From Panagrolaimus kolymaensis (taxonomy: Eukaryota; Nematoda; Chromadorea; Rhabditida; Panagrolaimidae), in NCBI GenBank assembly GCA_028622995.1, contig JAJQJQ010000050.1, forward strand, positions 1,674,001 to 1,738,000: a stretch of 64,000 nt of DNA, written 5' to 3'. Shown piece after piece: positions 24,983-35,510 of the stretch. Within the stretch, counting starts at the first letter, position 1. Every line of letters begins with the position of its first letter. The notes under the pieces were generated by a model. The model had not been told where the DNA came from. It saw only the letters and a list, made by a program, of their open reading frames with translations, and did not search any database. Made by a program: the position numbers and the translations under genes.

Positions 24983-27900
24983 TCATTTGCAATATTCCGT
25001 CATCCAATTTTTGTTTTTAACACATTCATTTTCATTAGCCCATCTTTGGCAAAATGAATGGCTATTTCTGCATTTACAATTGTTATGACCACAGGAAGCT
25101 TGGCATATGGCAGACATTAGATCTTTATTTACTTTACATTGACCTCTTTTTGCCCATCGAACACATCGAATATCATAGTCTTGACAATCATTTGCTAAAT
25201 ATTTTTAGTTAATATAATATAAAAAATAGTTTGTAGAATATCTCTACTTACGTGGTAATCTCGTTTTCTGTAAACATGAGAGAGGAAGGTTATCAAGCAT
25301 TGAGTTGATTACTTGATAGATAATTTTAACATGAAAATGTCTCCAACGAGAATAGATATGTAGTATGCCAGTATTACGTTCAGTGATAAATGGTACCATG
25401 TGGCCAGCATGGTCAGAAAGAAAGGAGCTTTCATCGCCGCAAACCCTAAAAGTATATTATTTTTTTTTATCGAAGGATAAGTTGACGTACACCATTCCAG
25501 TTTCGGCGAAGTTTCTCATTTTGAGCTCTAGTCCATTATAGGAACATGAACGGCCATGGCTACCGACGTTATCTGTAGCCTTTAAAATAAAAATCCGAAT
25601 TTGTTTGCCTTCTGGGGCAACCAAATGAAACCATCGATGACTATAGTATGGACTTTCATTATCTGTATCTTCACCAACGTCGAGCTCAAGGATTTTTTCG
25701 CAATCACTGCTTGAAACCTAAATTATTTAGACTTCAATAACTCAGAAAACTTTTTGATAAACATTTTGCGAAAAAAATTTAAGAGATATTATGATGGAAT
25801 GTAATCAAGATTACACTTTTAGAAGCTTACGAAATTTGATGTCACATCATAAAAACTTCCATTTAAAAGCGTTTTAATCTTTACTTAATAAAAAATTAGT
25901 TTAAACATTTAGACCTGTTTACGACTTACTATTTTCTTTAGAGCTTTAGAAAAATCGATTTCAAAAAATGGCTTTTAAAATATTTTTTCACTTCTTTTTG
26001 TCATTAAAAGTATGGTTTTTGTCAAAACCTAATATAAAAAAGTTACTTCAACATAGACTGCTTCTTTAAAGTTGATTTAACAAGGCATTAAACCTACTTC
26101 AATTAATTCACCACTCCTTCTTTCACAAAAATTTCCTTCAAATCCAGAAGGACAGTTACAAACTCGGCAATTAAATGAATATCCACCGTTGTTACAAAAA
26201 ATTTTAGAGGCAGGGCAATAAAATCCATAAAATCTGTTAAGCAATTCCATATCCAAAAACGAAGGCCCTTGTTCGAAACCCATCGTATTTTTATAAAAAA
26301 AATATTCACGGGTAGGTTCCAAAATGTTTGGTTCATCTAAAAAATAAAAAGTATAATATAAATTAACAAGTTTTCTAAGCTTACAAGCATAGTGAAGACA
26401 ACTGCCGAACTCATATGGAAGGCCATAGCTGTTAACATTCGAAAGTTCCTCGTAATCACTTGAATCATCTATAATAATGTTTTGAAAATTAAAGGGAAAA
26501 ATCTTATCATCGACATTTTTTGAGTATTTTTTTAAGCGGACCTAAAATAAACGAAAAACTGGCCCGAGATACTTAAAAATATAATTAGCTTCAGAAATAA
26601 AGTTCAAGTGAATATATCCGTCATTAATCAGATTATAGTCATAGTTTTTACTAGAGATAAATTTTTTATATGATATGATTACGTACCATTTACAATCACA
26701 TAGTTGCTTCGATCTGGACGTTGATGCATATGGGTCACTCCTAAGGCATGCATGATTTCATGCGCCATTCCTCCATGCTAAAATTTATGAGCAAATAAAA
26801 CTATATAAACAGAGTAAAATAATAACTACATTGTAGCATTGTGGTCCACTGAGACTTATTGGTTGAAATTTGTTTTCATCACAAAAACGGGAACTAAATC
26901 CTACAAGGCTGCTGCAATCACCATCACTCTTATTTTGAAATAAAAGCATTTTAGAAACAAAAAAACCGCGAGGAATTTTGGAAAATGTTAACCCAGTGTG
27001 ACTTTGAATATTTTGAATAACTTGATCAAGGATTATTTCACTATCATCAGCTAAAAAATTTTTTTATTAACTCTAATATAAAAAAATTTGAATCCTTCCT
27101 AGTAATTTTCATTGTACGTTCGTGCGCACTTGGAAATCGATCATGGAAAAATTGGAAAGAAAATGAAAAAATTTGCATTAAAAAATGAATCAATGAGCAA
27201 GGAAAGAAAATCGCGTTTGCATTTCTTAAAAAAATGAAGCGGTGATGAGCAGTCGTTTGTTTTCTGAGGAAACAATTGTTGTTATCCAATGATTCAATAA
27301 CAAGAAGAGATCCAAGAACCCAATAGCAAGGAAGAGATCCAAGGCCCCAGTAAGTATGAAAAGATCCTAGAACCCTATTGCAAGGAAAAGATCCCAGAAC
27401 CCAATAGCAATAGGAGGATCCAAGGAACCTTAAAAAAATTTATGACATGTTCAAAGATAATAAAGATTCTATAGTAGTTCGCATGCTTTTGATTCGTTTA
27501 AAGATATCGTTAATTTTGGAATTAATTGTCAGCGACCATGAAAAATTTAAATCTCATTTTTTATGTATATTGCCATGAAACAAGTTACATCGCTGGCCGA
27601 AGGCCGGCGGAGCTTCTAGTTTTGCTTAAATACAATGATTAGAATCATTGGAAATTTCATAATTTAACCTGTAGTTTTTATTTGAAATAGCAAAAATAAT
27701 TGTGACAGTGCCTTAACATTTATATGATATAACTTTAAAGCGTAATTTGAGTAATTTTAGGTTCGAATCTTTACCAATAAATTTTGTTTAAGTAAATTTT
27801 TAATTGATTAAAGAAATGAGATTCAAAAAAAGCTTATAAGTATCTTTGATCCCAATTTTTCCATACGTTTTAGGAAAATGCTATCCAAGTAAATTAGTCA

Positions 27901-28410
27901 CCTTTCTTACATCCACCACATAATGTCTTAAGAATAAATAAATAAAAGTTTTTGCTTACATATGGTGTAATCAACAGAATAAGCGATAGGAAGTGGCCAT
28001 TTGAAATCTTCACAAAATCCATCGGTAGTACAAAAAGGAGCAATCGCTGATCTTTTATCATGAAAAGTAATTCCGAATTTCTGTAAATCATCTTTTGTCC
28101 AGCCTAATTCTGATCCACCATCAATAATCAATCGATCAAGTTGATTTTCAGTGAGCAGCATATCCCCCTAAAATATATTTTATAAAAAGATACAAAAGAA
28201 AATTTTATTCACATCCAAGAAGAAGTCCTTGAAATCAGGTTCCGTGTTTAATGTGAGGTGAGTAGTGGATGGTTCAATACGTTCAAATGTTGATTGCTCT
28301 CTTTCGATTGATATTGAGCTTCTGATATCGGATATACGTTTTAAGACTTTCATTTTATAATGAATATTTAGGATTTCCTGTTCGGTGCAGCCGATTCCAT
28401 GTCTGATCAA
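24983..28410 (-). CDS. NAS-type astacin metalloprotease (astacin-EGF-CUB-ShKT), 5' end incomplete, C-terminus truncated
   Basis: Secreted zinc endopeptidase. Exons 28213-28410, 27960-28167, 26830-27050, 26694-26777, 26385-26541, 26098-26336, 25491-25717, 25252-25445 and 24983-25194 join in frame (579 residues). The signal-peptide exon upstream was not found. A propeptide precedes the mature start near KWPLPIAYSVDYT. The zinc site reads HEIMHALGVTHMHQR, with all three histidines and the catalytic Glu present. The Met-turn reads SCLHY, so the usual Met is Leu. One EGF module follows (NNGGYSFNCRVCNCPSGFEG), then a CUB domain in two exons, then ShKT modules. The second ShKT is cut by TGA (24983-24985) exactly between its last two cysteine pairs. 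The former third ShKT lies beyond a transposon at 23327-23466. Confidence 0.85.
27300..27434. repeat. Minisatellite, 27-29 bp unit, about 4.5 copies
   Basis: Imperfect tandem copies of a unit close to GATCCAAGAACCCAATAGCA plus GGAAGA, in the intron between the propeptide and astacin exons of the NAS gene. Units differ by several substitutions and 1-2 bp in length, so the array is old. Confidence 0.75.
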
Positions 28411-28416
28411 CTCTAG

Positions 28417-28749
28417 TTTATGCTTGCATTATCGATGATGTAATTTACAAGGGTTCCGGTTGTAAGAGCGATGAAATGGGTGTTTGTCAAGACAATAAAA
28501 ATGCAATTATGATTAATATTATTGATTTCTTTAGTAGATTAGATTTTTATGGTAAAATTGCTGATGTCAAAATTGTAAGTTTTTTTGTTTGAGTTATACA
28601 ATATTATGTCAGGATTAATTTGTTTTTACTTTTAATTCTAGAATTTTGAAAAATACACCAATCTCTCCATCAATCCTTCGTGTAAATATGAAAAACCAAA
28701 GAAAACATCCAACTATGACTATTTATTACAAAAATCTCATCCGTATTAA
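28417..28749 (+). CDS. 3' exons of an unrecognised plus-strand gene
   Basis: Two segments, 28417-28574 and 28642-28749, are preceded by CTCTAG and TTCTAG acceptors, separated by a GTAAGT donor, and share one frame to a TAA. They read YACIIDDVIYKGSGCKSDEM, continue through FFSRLDFYGKIADVKI, and end YLLQKSHPY. I do not recognise the family. No upstream exon is evident; upstream lies the first readable exon of the astacin gene on the other strand (28213-28410). It could be the tail of an overlapping gene or a relic. Confidence 0.35.
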
Positions 28750-29181
28750 TTTTCTTGATAAACCAAAAATTACTATCTTTAACTATTAAATTTCTTGTCT
28801 TTTCTTTCTCATGAAAACCTTTGAAAATCTTTTCAAAAATATGACTTTGAGAAACCTTTGTATTCCTTTTCTTTTTTAAAATTAAGTAATTTATTATTAA
28901 AAAAATAATTGTTCAAAAGTTGCGTAATTTTTTATCACAAAAAATATAATATGTAAAAAGTTGGAATGGGTAGCAAAAAAATAAAAAAAAATTATAGTAA
29001 AAATATATTACAAAGCTTTAGCTTTTCAAGAAAAAAATAAATGGATTCAGTCACCGGTTTTAAAATTTACGAATGAAAAAAAAGAAGATAGGAAATCTTT
29101 GGAAAAAAAGCAGACGATAAAAATCTGTATTAATTTTTTCAAAGTTATCAGAAATTGATAAAAAAAATAGAGGAAAAATAA
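28750..29181. other. Intergenic, no feature seen
   Basis: AT-rich spacer between the plus-strand tail ending at 28749 and the stop codon of the EF-hand gene at 29182. No repeats or RNA genes recognised. Confidence 0.5.
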
Positions 29182-32100
29182 TTATTCTTTCATCATTTTA
29201 ACAAATTCAATAAAAGTAATTCGTCCATCGCTATTTAAATCAGTGGCATGAAACATTTCTGTGACCATTTCTTTGTCGTGAACATTGGCAGTATGAGCCA
29301 GCATTTGTTCGAGTTCACCTAAAAATAATTCAACTTTTGTAATTAATTTTCAAAAAAAGTGAGTAAAAAATATTTTATACAAATTTTTCATAGCCTTTTG
29401 TAAATATTTTGAAGTGAAAAGAAATGTACTTTGGTGGCATAGTGGTTTAACGATGCAAAGGGTTCACGTGACACATGTCAAAGGTTCGAGTCACTTGAAG
29501 GGTTCGACTCAATGTTATTCGATGATGAGATAATTGGGGATTTCAGAAATATGTTTTTATTAACATTTTCCATGACAATTAATCAAATGCATAATAAAAA
29601 GATGCCCTCTGAGAATAACTTTTTTTTTTCAACAAAAAATCCCATTCAAATTTATTAGACAATTTTGGGATTTTTTTAATTGCTTTTTGATATTTTTTTC
29701 TATGCTTTTAAAAACTGAGTGTTGAAAAGTTATAAAAAGTAATTTTTGTGCTAAAAAAATAGCCGTTTACTGTATCCAAACTAGCTTGAGAGTATTGCTT
29801 TTTTGGTTTTTTTGTTTTCTTTGGTTTCTTTTATATTAAAAGTCAAAAATCAACGGAAATCAAAGAAAGACGAAAGACCATTTAAAAGTTTATAAATTCT
29901 AGAAACTTTTTTTTTGCAGCTTTTTTGGAGCGCACCTCACTTCGTTATTTACTCACTTCGTTATGCACTCACTTCGTTATTTTCCTCACTTCGTTATACT
30001 CACTTCGTTACGAATCTCACTTCGTTATCAGTGACCTCACTTCGTTATGGATAATTTTTGGTAATGTACTAGTTTTTTTAATTTTTGGAAGAGAAAGAGG
30101 TACACGTACATCTTGAACAAAGAATATGCAAATTTAGAACTACTGTTGGGATAAGTTATGTATGTACATAAAAAATTTATTGTTCGCAACTTCTTCTGAT
30201 TAGTAAAAGAGGGCAGCAACATTGTCATAAAATCTGATTACTCATGTTTCGTTTTTCTTACCTCAGTTGATCATTTATGAAACATGATGGCTGCTTAGAA
30301 CATGAATCGACGAAAAAATTTGCATTAGAATTAAAATTTTACCAAATCACTTGGAAACCTTTTCTATCTACTATAGTAATCATCTCTTAAATAGCCATCT
30401 TCTCATGTAACATTAATTTAAAAGGAGTAAAAAGAATTACTTAAATCATTTCTTTAACATAACCCATGTTTGAAATATTTATAATTAAACGGACATTACT
30501 GCCCTATCATCATCGGTTGAAACAAGGATCCTATCTTTCATATAACGAAGTGAGGTCACTAATAACGAAGTGAGTAAAATAACGAAGTGAGGTAATGCAT
30601 AACGAAGTGAGTGTATAACGAAGTGAGTATAACGAAGTGAGTTTTTCCCGCTTTTTTGCCTTTTTTCATTTTTATACAGAGTATCAAACTATTTTTTTTT
30701 GAGAGAAGAGAAGCAAGCAATTTTTTTTGTTTGTTTTGGCACTTTTTGATGGATTATCATGCCCCATATCTCTTCATCGGGTGGTTTTCGCTTAATAAAC
30801 GCCTAAAAGTTTTGGTAGACTCTTGGGACTTCAAGGAATGTTTTTTTTTATGTGTTGGCTGTTTTTTTCTTGATGTTTCCATATTGAGTCTTTTTTATTT
30901 TTTATTATCAGATTTTGCTTTTTAACGTTTTGCAAAAAAAAAAAAACAGCTTTGATGAACCAACAAAAAAAAAGCGATCATAAGCAAATTTAAATTTGAA
31001 CATTTTTTTTTTGTAATAAAATCAAGCAAAAAAACGAACGTCATAAAAACTTTGAAAGAAAAAAAGTTTAAAATAGAATGAATATCTGAGTTTGAATAAG
31101 CAAAATTAAAAATGCAAAAAACCAAAGATTTTTTTTGGTTTTTTTTAAAGAAAGAATTTAGTATTCAAGTCTTTTTTTTTCTTACGCTGTTTCTAACTAA
31201 AACAACTTAAGTTTTTTTCTTATTTGCAAGTAAAATTTTTCTTAAACAAAGGGAATAATAATACTTTTATTTAAATGCGTTTTTTTTAGCTGAAAGCATT
31301 TTGAATTTTAAACAAAACAAGTTTGCAAACAATAATAGGAAGAAAAAAGGCTACGGTATTTTATTTTTAGTTAAATATTTTTTAAAAAAAGTATTGAAGC
31401 AAGTTTAATCAGAAAAACTTTTGACTAATTTTGGTCGTAAAAAATTTGGTCTTAGGACAAAAAAATTTTTGAAACATAATGTGCATATTTTCTTAAATTT
31501 GTGTTTCTAGTTTTTGGATTTAAGTGTTTAAAAAGGTTATAAATGACTGATAAATTTATGCAAAAAATCTTACCTAAAGTAATAGCTCCATCTCCATCAT
31601 GATCAAATTCACGAAATTGATCTTCAAGTTCTTTAATAGTTATTCGATGAATGGGTGGTGAACGCATATAATTTACAAATTCATCTTTATTGATTTTTCC
31701 TGATTCTAAAAAAATATAAATAAACAAACTTTACTTTTTTTCTTCTAAAATCTTTTATTTTGCAAAAAGAATTTAACTTTTTTGTTTCCGGCCTTTGGGA
31801 ATCTATGAATGAATGGAAAATCTTTTTTATTTTCTTTTTAAAAGGTTCTTTGAGCTTTACTCATCCTTTTTTTTACCCAACCCAAAAAAAAGTCCATGGA
31901 CGACAATGATTTTATTTTTATTTTTTGTAAGAAAGATAGGAAACGACGACGAAAACTTCATCGTCGACGACGACACATCCCCCCAATGGACGTCGTCAGC
32001 TAATTGATGACAACTGAAAGTTGTAAGTTTTGCCTGCCGCCAACGCAAATGCTAACAACAAAATAGTAAAAAAAAACCCAAAAAAGGAGGCGAGACAAAT

Positions 32101-32945
32101 AAAAAATAAATAGTAAAAAGTTTTGTTGGATTTTATTGTTTTTTCGTTGTTGCAAAAAATAAAACTTAAACTTACTATCTCGATCCATTTCATTAAAAAT
32201 GAAATCCAATTCAATTCGAGTTGGTTCAACTTTGACCGTTCGTAAAAGGGCAGCAATTTCCGCTCGACTAAGTCGGCCATCTTTATCAACATCGAGGAGA
32301 TCAAAGGTGTCAGCAAGTTCTAAAATAAATATGAGTCTCATAGTTTTTTAATAAAAATTATAAAAGTTCAAGTTCAAATCAAAGTTTTAAGATTTTTCCT
32401 TAAAATTCAAGTTTTTTTTAAAGTTTGACCCTGAAATTAAATTTTTTTTAATGCGACAAGTACTTTTTATGTTTTATGTGTTCAATCTTTTTTTAAGAGG
32501 TCTGGTTTATGAAGTCTATTAAAAAAATTTTTAAAATGACTAACTAAAAACTAAATTTTTTTTATTTCGTCACATTTTTTTTACTTTTGCAATTTTTACA
32601 AATTTTTTCACGCATATTTAACTTTTTTTTCTTTTAAAGTTTATACGTCAAAGAATTTTATTTTATTTTATTTAACTGTTCAAATTTAATCCGTTGAAGC
32701 AGAAACTACACAGACACACAAAAATATTATAATTTATTCATCACCCCACTTCCACCCTCTTATTTTTTTTCATTCAACAAAAATTTTTGCAAAATTGCAA
32801 AAAAAATAAAATCATTAAAGTGCAGCTCAAATATTTTTTTTTTGCAAACAAAAAAAACCCATGGAAAAAACAAACTTAAAAAAAGAGATTGAAACTTACG
32901 CTTGTCATCAAGTATGTATCGCCTACAAATAAATGTTGCCGCCAT
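29182..32945 (-). CDS. Calmodulin-like protein with four EF-hands
   Basis: Predicted calcium sensor. Four exons (32900-32945, 32176-32319, 31574-31705, 29182-29318) join in frame to 152 residues, about the length of calmodulin. All four 12-residue loops keep acidic residues at the binding positions: DVDKDGRLSRAE, DRDKSGKINKDE, DHDGDGAITLGE and DLNSDGRITFIE. It therefore should bind four calcium ions. The linker between the pairs (SPPIHRITIKELEDQF) and the N-terminal leader (MAATFICRRYILDDKQ) differ from calmodulin, so this is a calmodulin-related (cal-type) protein rather than calmodulin itself. Introns are unusually large here (581, 470 and 2255 bp); the last contains a repeat-rich element and a tRNA-like sequence. 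Confidence 0.88.
29424..29500 (+). repeat. tRNA-like sequence with A and B boxes (possible SINE head)
   Basis: TGGCATAGTGGTTTAACGATGC gives a good polymerase III A box and a closed D stem (GCAT/ATGC). About 40 bp on, GGTTCGAGTC matches a B box. The acceptor and T stems do not close well, so this is not a sound tRNA gene; it looks like a degenerate tRNA or a tRNA-derived SINE head. It lies in the last intron of the EF-hand gene, antisense to it. Confidence 0.4.
29928..30650. mobile_element. Non-autonomous element with subterminal 13-bp repeats in inverted orientation
   Basis: Seven copies of CTCACTTCGTTAT (29936-30048; the fifth ends C) face six copies of its reverse complement ATAACGAAGTGAG (30542-30641). 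The pair encloses about 490 bp of AT-rich sequence. The 8-mer CTTTTTTG occurs immediately outside both ends (29920-29927 and 30651-30658), a possible target duplication. The extreme ends show only weak inverted similarity. Clustered subterminal repeats of this sort are typical transposase-binding arrays. It lies in the last intron of the EF-hand gene. Confidence 0.6.
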
Positions 32946-35510
32946 TTTTTGATTTACTATTTATTTATTTTTATTTTTGCACAAAAAAAAACAAAAAATG
33001 GAGAAATGAAGTTAATTTGGAATTTTCGGAGAAAACTCAAGAAAGGAATTTGAAACAACAATAATTAAAGTCGTCGTCAACGAAATAATTTCCTTTTGTT
33101 TTTTAAGCTATTTTTTATAGTTAGTTAGTTTCTCGAGGGAAATAAAAAAAAAGAGAGAAAAATAAAATAAAGGTTTCTTGATAGCTGCTTAAAAAGTAAC
33201 GACAAAAACAGCAGCTTTTAACTAACAACAAAAACAGCAAAAATGGAAGCAGCTTCCACCAAAAAAAATTCTTCCAAAAAAGCCATGTAAAAAATGCATA
33301 TCACAAAATCCTCCTCCTTCTTCCTTCTTTCTTCCACGACCTTCTCAATATTTTTTTTTCTTTCTTTTTTCTTGTTTCTTGGTGTCAGTTATGGAAACAA
33401 CAAAAGACGAAGCATGGATGGGAGGAAAAAAGGGAGTGTTCAAAATATGTTTCAGTTTCTTTTCTTTTTTGAAAGGGGGAAATGGAGGCATTGAGCCATA
33501 TACAGAGAGGGTAGAAGCTTCCCCTTCCAGAATTCAGTTTCCAAGCTTGTCGTCGTTGTTAAATGATGGACGATTTTCAAGCTGCATCATTGTGGCAAAC
33601 TCTCAGTAAAAAAAACTAGGCGGAGTCAAACATCTTTTCAAGCTTCCATGGACCATTTTTTTCTTGATGCTTTAGACTTGCATTGCAGCTTGTTGCATGT
33701 ATGTAGTAAGCATTTTATTTTATTTTTTCACGCTCAAACAAAGTGCGCTAAAGAAAAGAAAGTAAAATGTCCTAAATTTTTCTTTCCTCACAACAAAGAG
33801 TCCTTTTTAGCACAAAAAAAAACACACCCAAAAATAAAAATTTAAACAAAAAAAGAAGGAGAAAGTATTGAAATCTCTAAATTTTTTTTTTATATCCAAT
33901 GTGGTTTTGCTGCTTTCTATCTTTGGAGAAACCCAGAGAAAACTATAATTTATTTAAAATTGAAAAAAATAAAAACAAAAAAAGCTAATAAGATTAATTC
34001 AGTTTTTTATTTAAAAATAAATTTTTATGAAATATTTTTTTCTTTTTTGTCCATCAAATATATTTATTTATTAAAAACTGAAGCTTGGGAGATTTTGAAT
34101 TCATCCAAAAAGTCTTCCCAAAAATAAAAAACTAACCTTTTAAATCAAATTTAGACATTTTTCTTTCTGTCTTTTCTAGATTTTTTTTCTTCGTTAATTT
34201 AAATTAAGGTTAAATAATTCAAAATTAAATTTTATCTTATTCAATTTTGTTCAACCAAATAAAAACCAACAACAACAAAACACATAAAAAGTTAAAAGAA
34301 AAAAACCTTGAAACATATTTATATGTTTTTTTTTTGTATGCATAAAAGATGATTCATAGAAAACCGCCTTTTTAAGAAATAAAAAACCTCTCAAAGAAAA
34401 AAAAACTTTTCAAACATTCAAAGTTTTATAAAAAGAGCCGCACCTTTCTTTTATTTTGAATCTTTCTTTTTTTAAAAACTGTATTCAAAGGAATAGAAAA
34501 AGGTGAAAGTTAGTTTTGTATAGTCATGAATTTTTTGCTGCTCTTCAAATTTCTCACTTTTTAGAAAACAAAAAAATGTGGTTTTCAAGCGTTCTTTTTT
34601 GTTGTTGATTAAACTTTAGACCCAAATGCATCTATTTCCTTTTTTAAAATCAAAGAAGAAAAATCTTAAAAAAGTAAAATAAAAGATTAAATTGCGAGTA
34701 AATAAATGCAAAAGCAAAAAAAGATTGAAATAAAGATACTTACTTCCGTTTAAAGCAACAAAAAAGGAAATAAAAAAAATAGCAACAAAAAAAACTATTT
34801 ACTGGTGAAAGTTAAATTTCATAAGTATTATTTGCTTTTTGCCATCCATGAAATTTTACCATAAAACTGTGAAAAATAATCAGTTTATTTACAGAATAAA
34901 CGTCATAATTTAGTAAATTGCATACTTTCTTCTTTTTCTCTCCCAGCTATTAATCACCTTTGTTAATATTCTATAGCTGCTTGAATGAATACTTAGTAAA
35001 CATACATACAAGAATCATAATAATAAGAAGAGCGAGTTACAAAAGACTATGGATTCTTTTCATGAGTTTCGCAATTGTTTTAATGGTTGCAAGATATCAC
35101 AAAAATTTATAAGTTAGTTTGTAGTTTCGATTTAGAGAGAAAAAAAACAAACAACTAAACATCAAGGAAACAAATATTCAAGAATGACAACAAAAAAAGA
35201 AGAGAAATAAGTATGACACACGTTTTAACAGCAAGTACTGAAACTGTGCACTTTTTTAAATACTTATTGTTTGTTTTTGTTCAATAAAAAATTATCTGTT
35301 TCGAAAAGTAAAGCAAATGTATACCATTTGAAGATACTCCAAAAAAAAAATTGCAAGCGTCTTTTTGTTGAAACCTCAATGAACGCAAAGAAGGGATAAC
35401 AATTGTCATAAAGAAAATCTGTTTCTTCTCTTTGTAAAAAAAGACACTGTTTTAAAAGCTTTATGTATACAATCCAAAACAAAACAACAAAACAAAGAAA
35501 TTAGCAAAAT
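32946..35510. other. Gene-free stretch, 2.6 kb
   Basis: Upstream of the EF-hand gene and downstream of the Hsp70-like gene. Open frames at 33294-33494, 33379-33609 and 33648-33845 overlap and have no domain or matching splice sites. The stretch is AT-rich with poly-A/T tracts; nothing else was recognised. Confidence 0.5.

Noticed and set aside
26552..26686. An extra astacin exon reading NDGYIHLNFISEANYIFKYL between the zinc-site exon and the next exon
   Set aside because: It can be reached by a GTACGT donor, but the frame then ends in TAG or needs an 18-31 bp intron. Skipping it (donor GTAAAT at 26693) joins the neighbouring exons in phase 0 and gives a normal astacin sequence.
27590..27622. 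GC-rich palindrome-like patch CTGGCCGAAGGCCGGCGG
   Set aside because: Stands out against the AT-rich background but is short, and no element end, hairpin terminator or RNA gene could be tied to it.
30656..31125. Frames of 67-89 codons next to the 13-mer element
   Set aside because: Intronic, Phe/Leu-rich, no acceptors or donors in frame with the EF-hand gene.
33294..33845. Plus-strand frames including a Ser/Phe-rich leader and EPYTERVEASPSRIQF
   Set aside because: No in-frame continuation after plausible donors and no recognised family; kept as non-coding.
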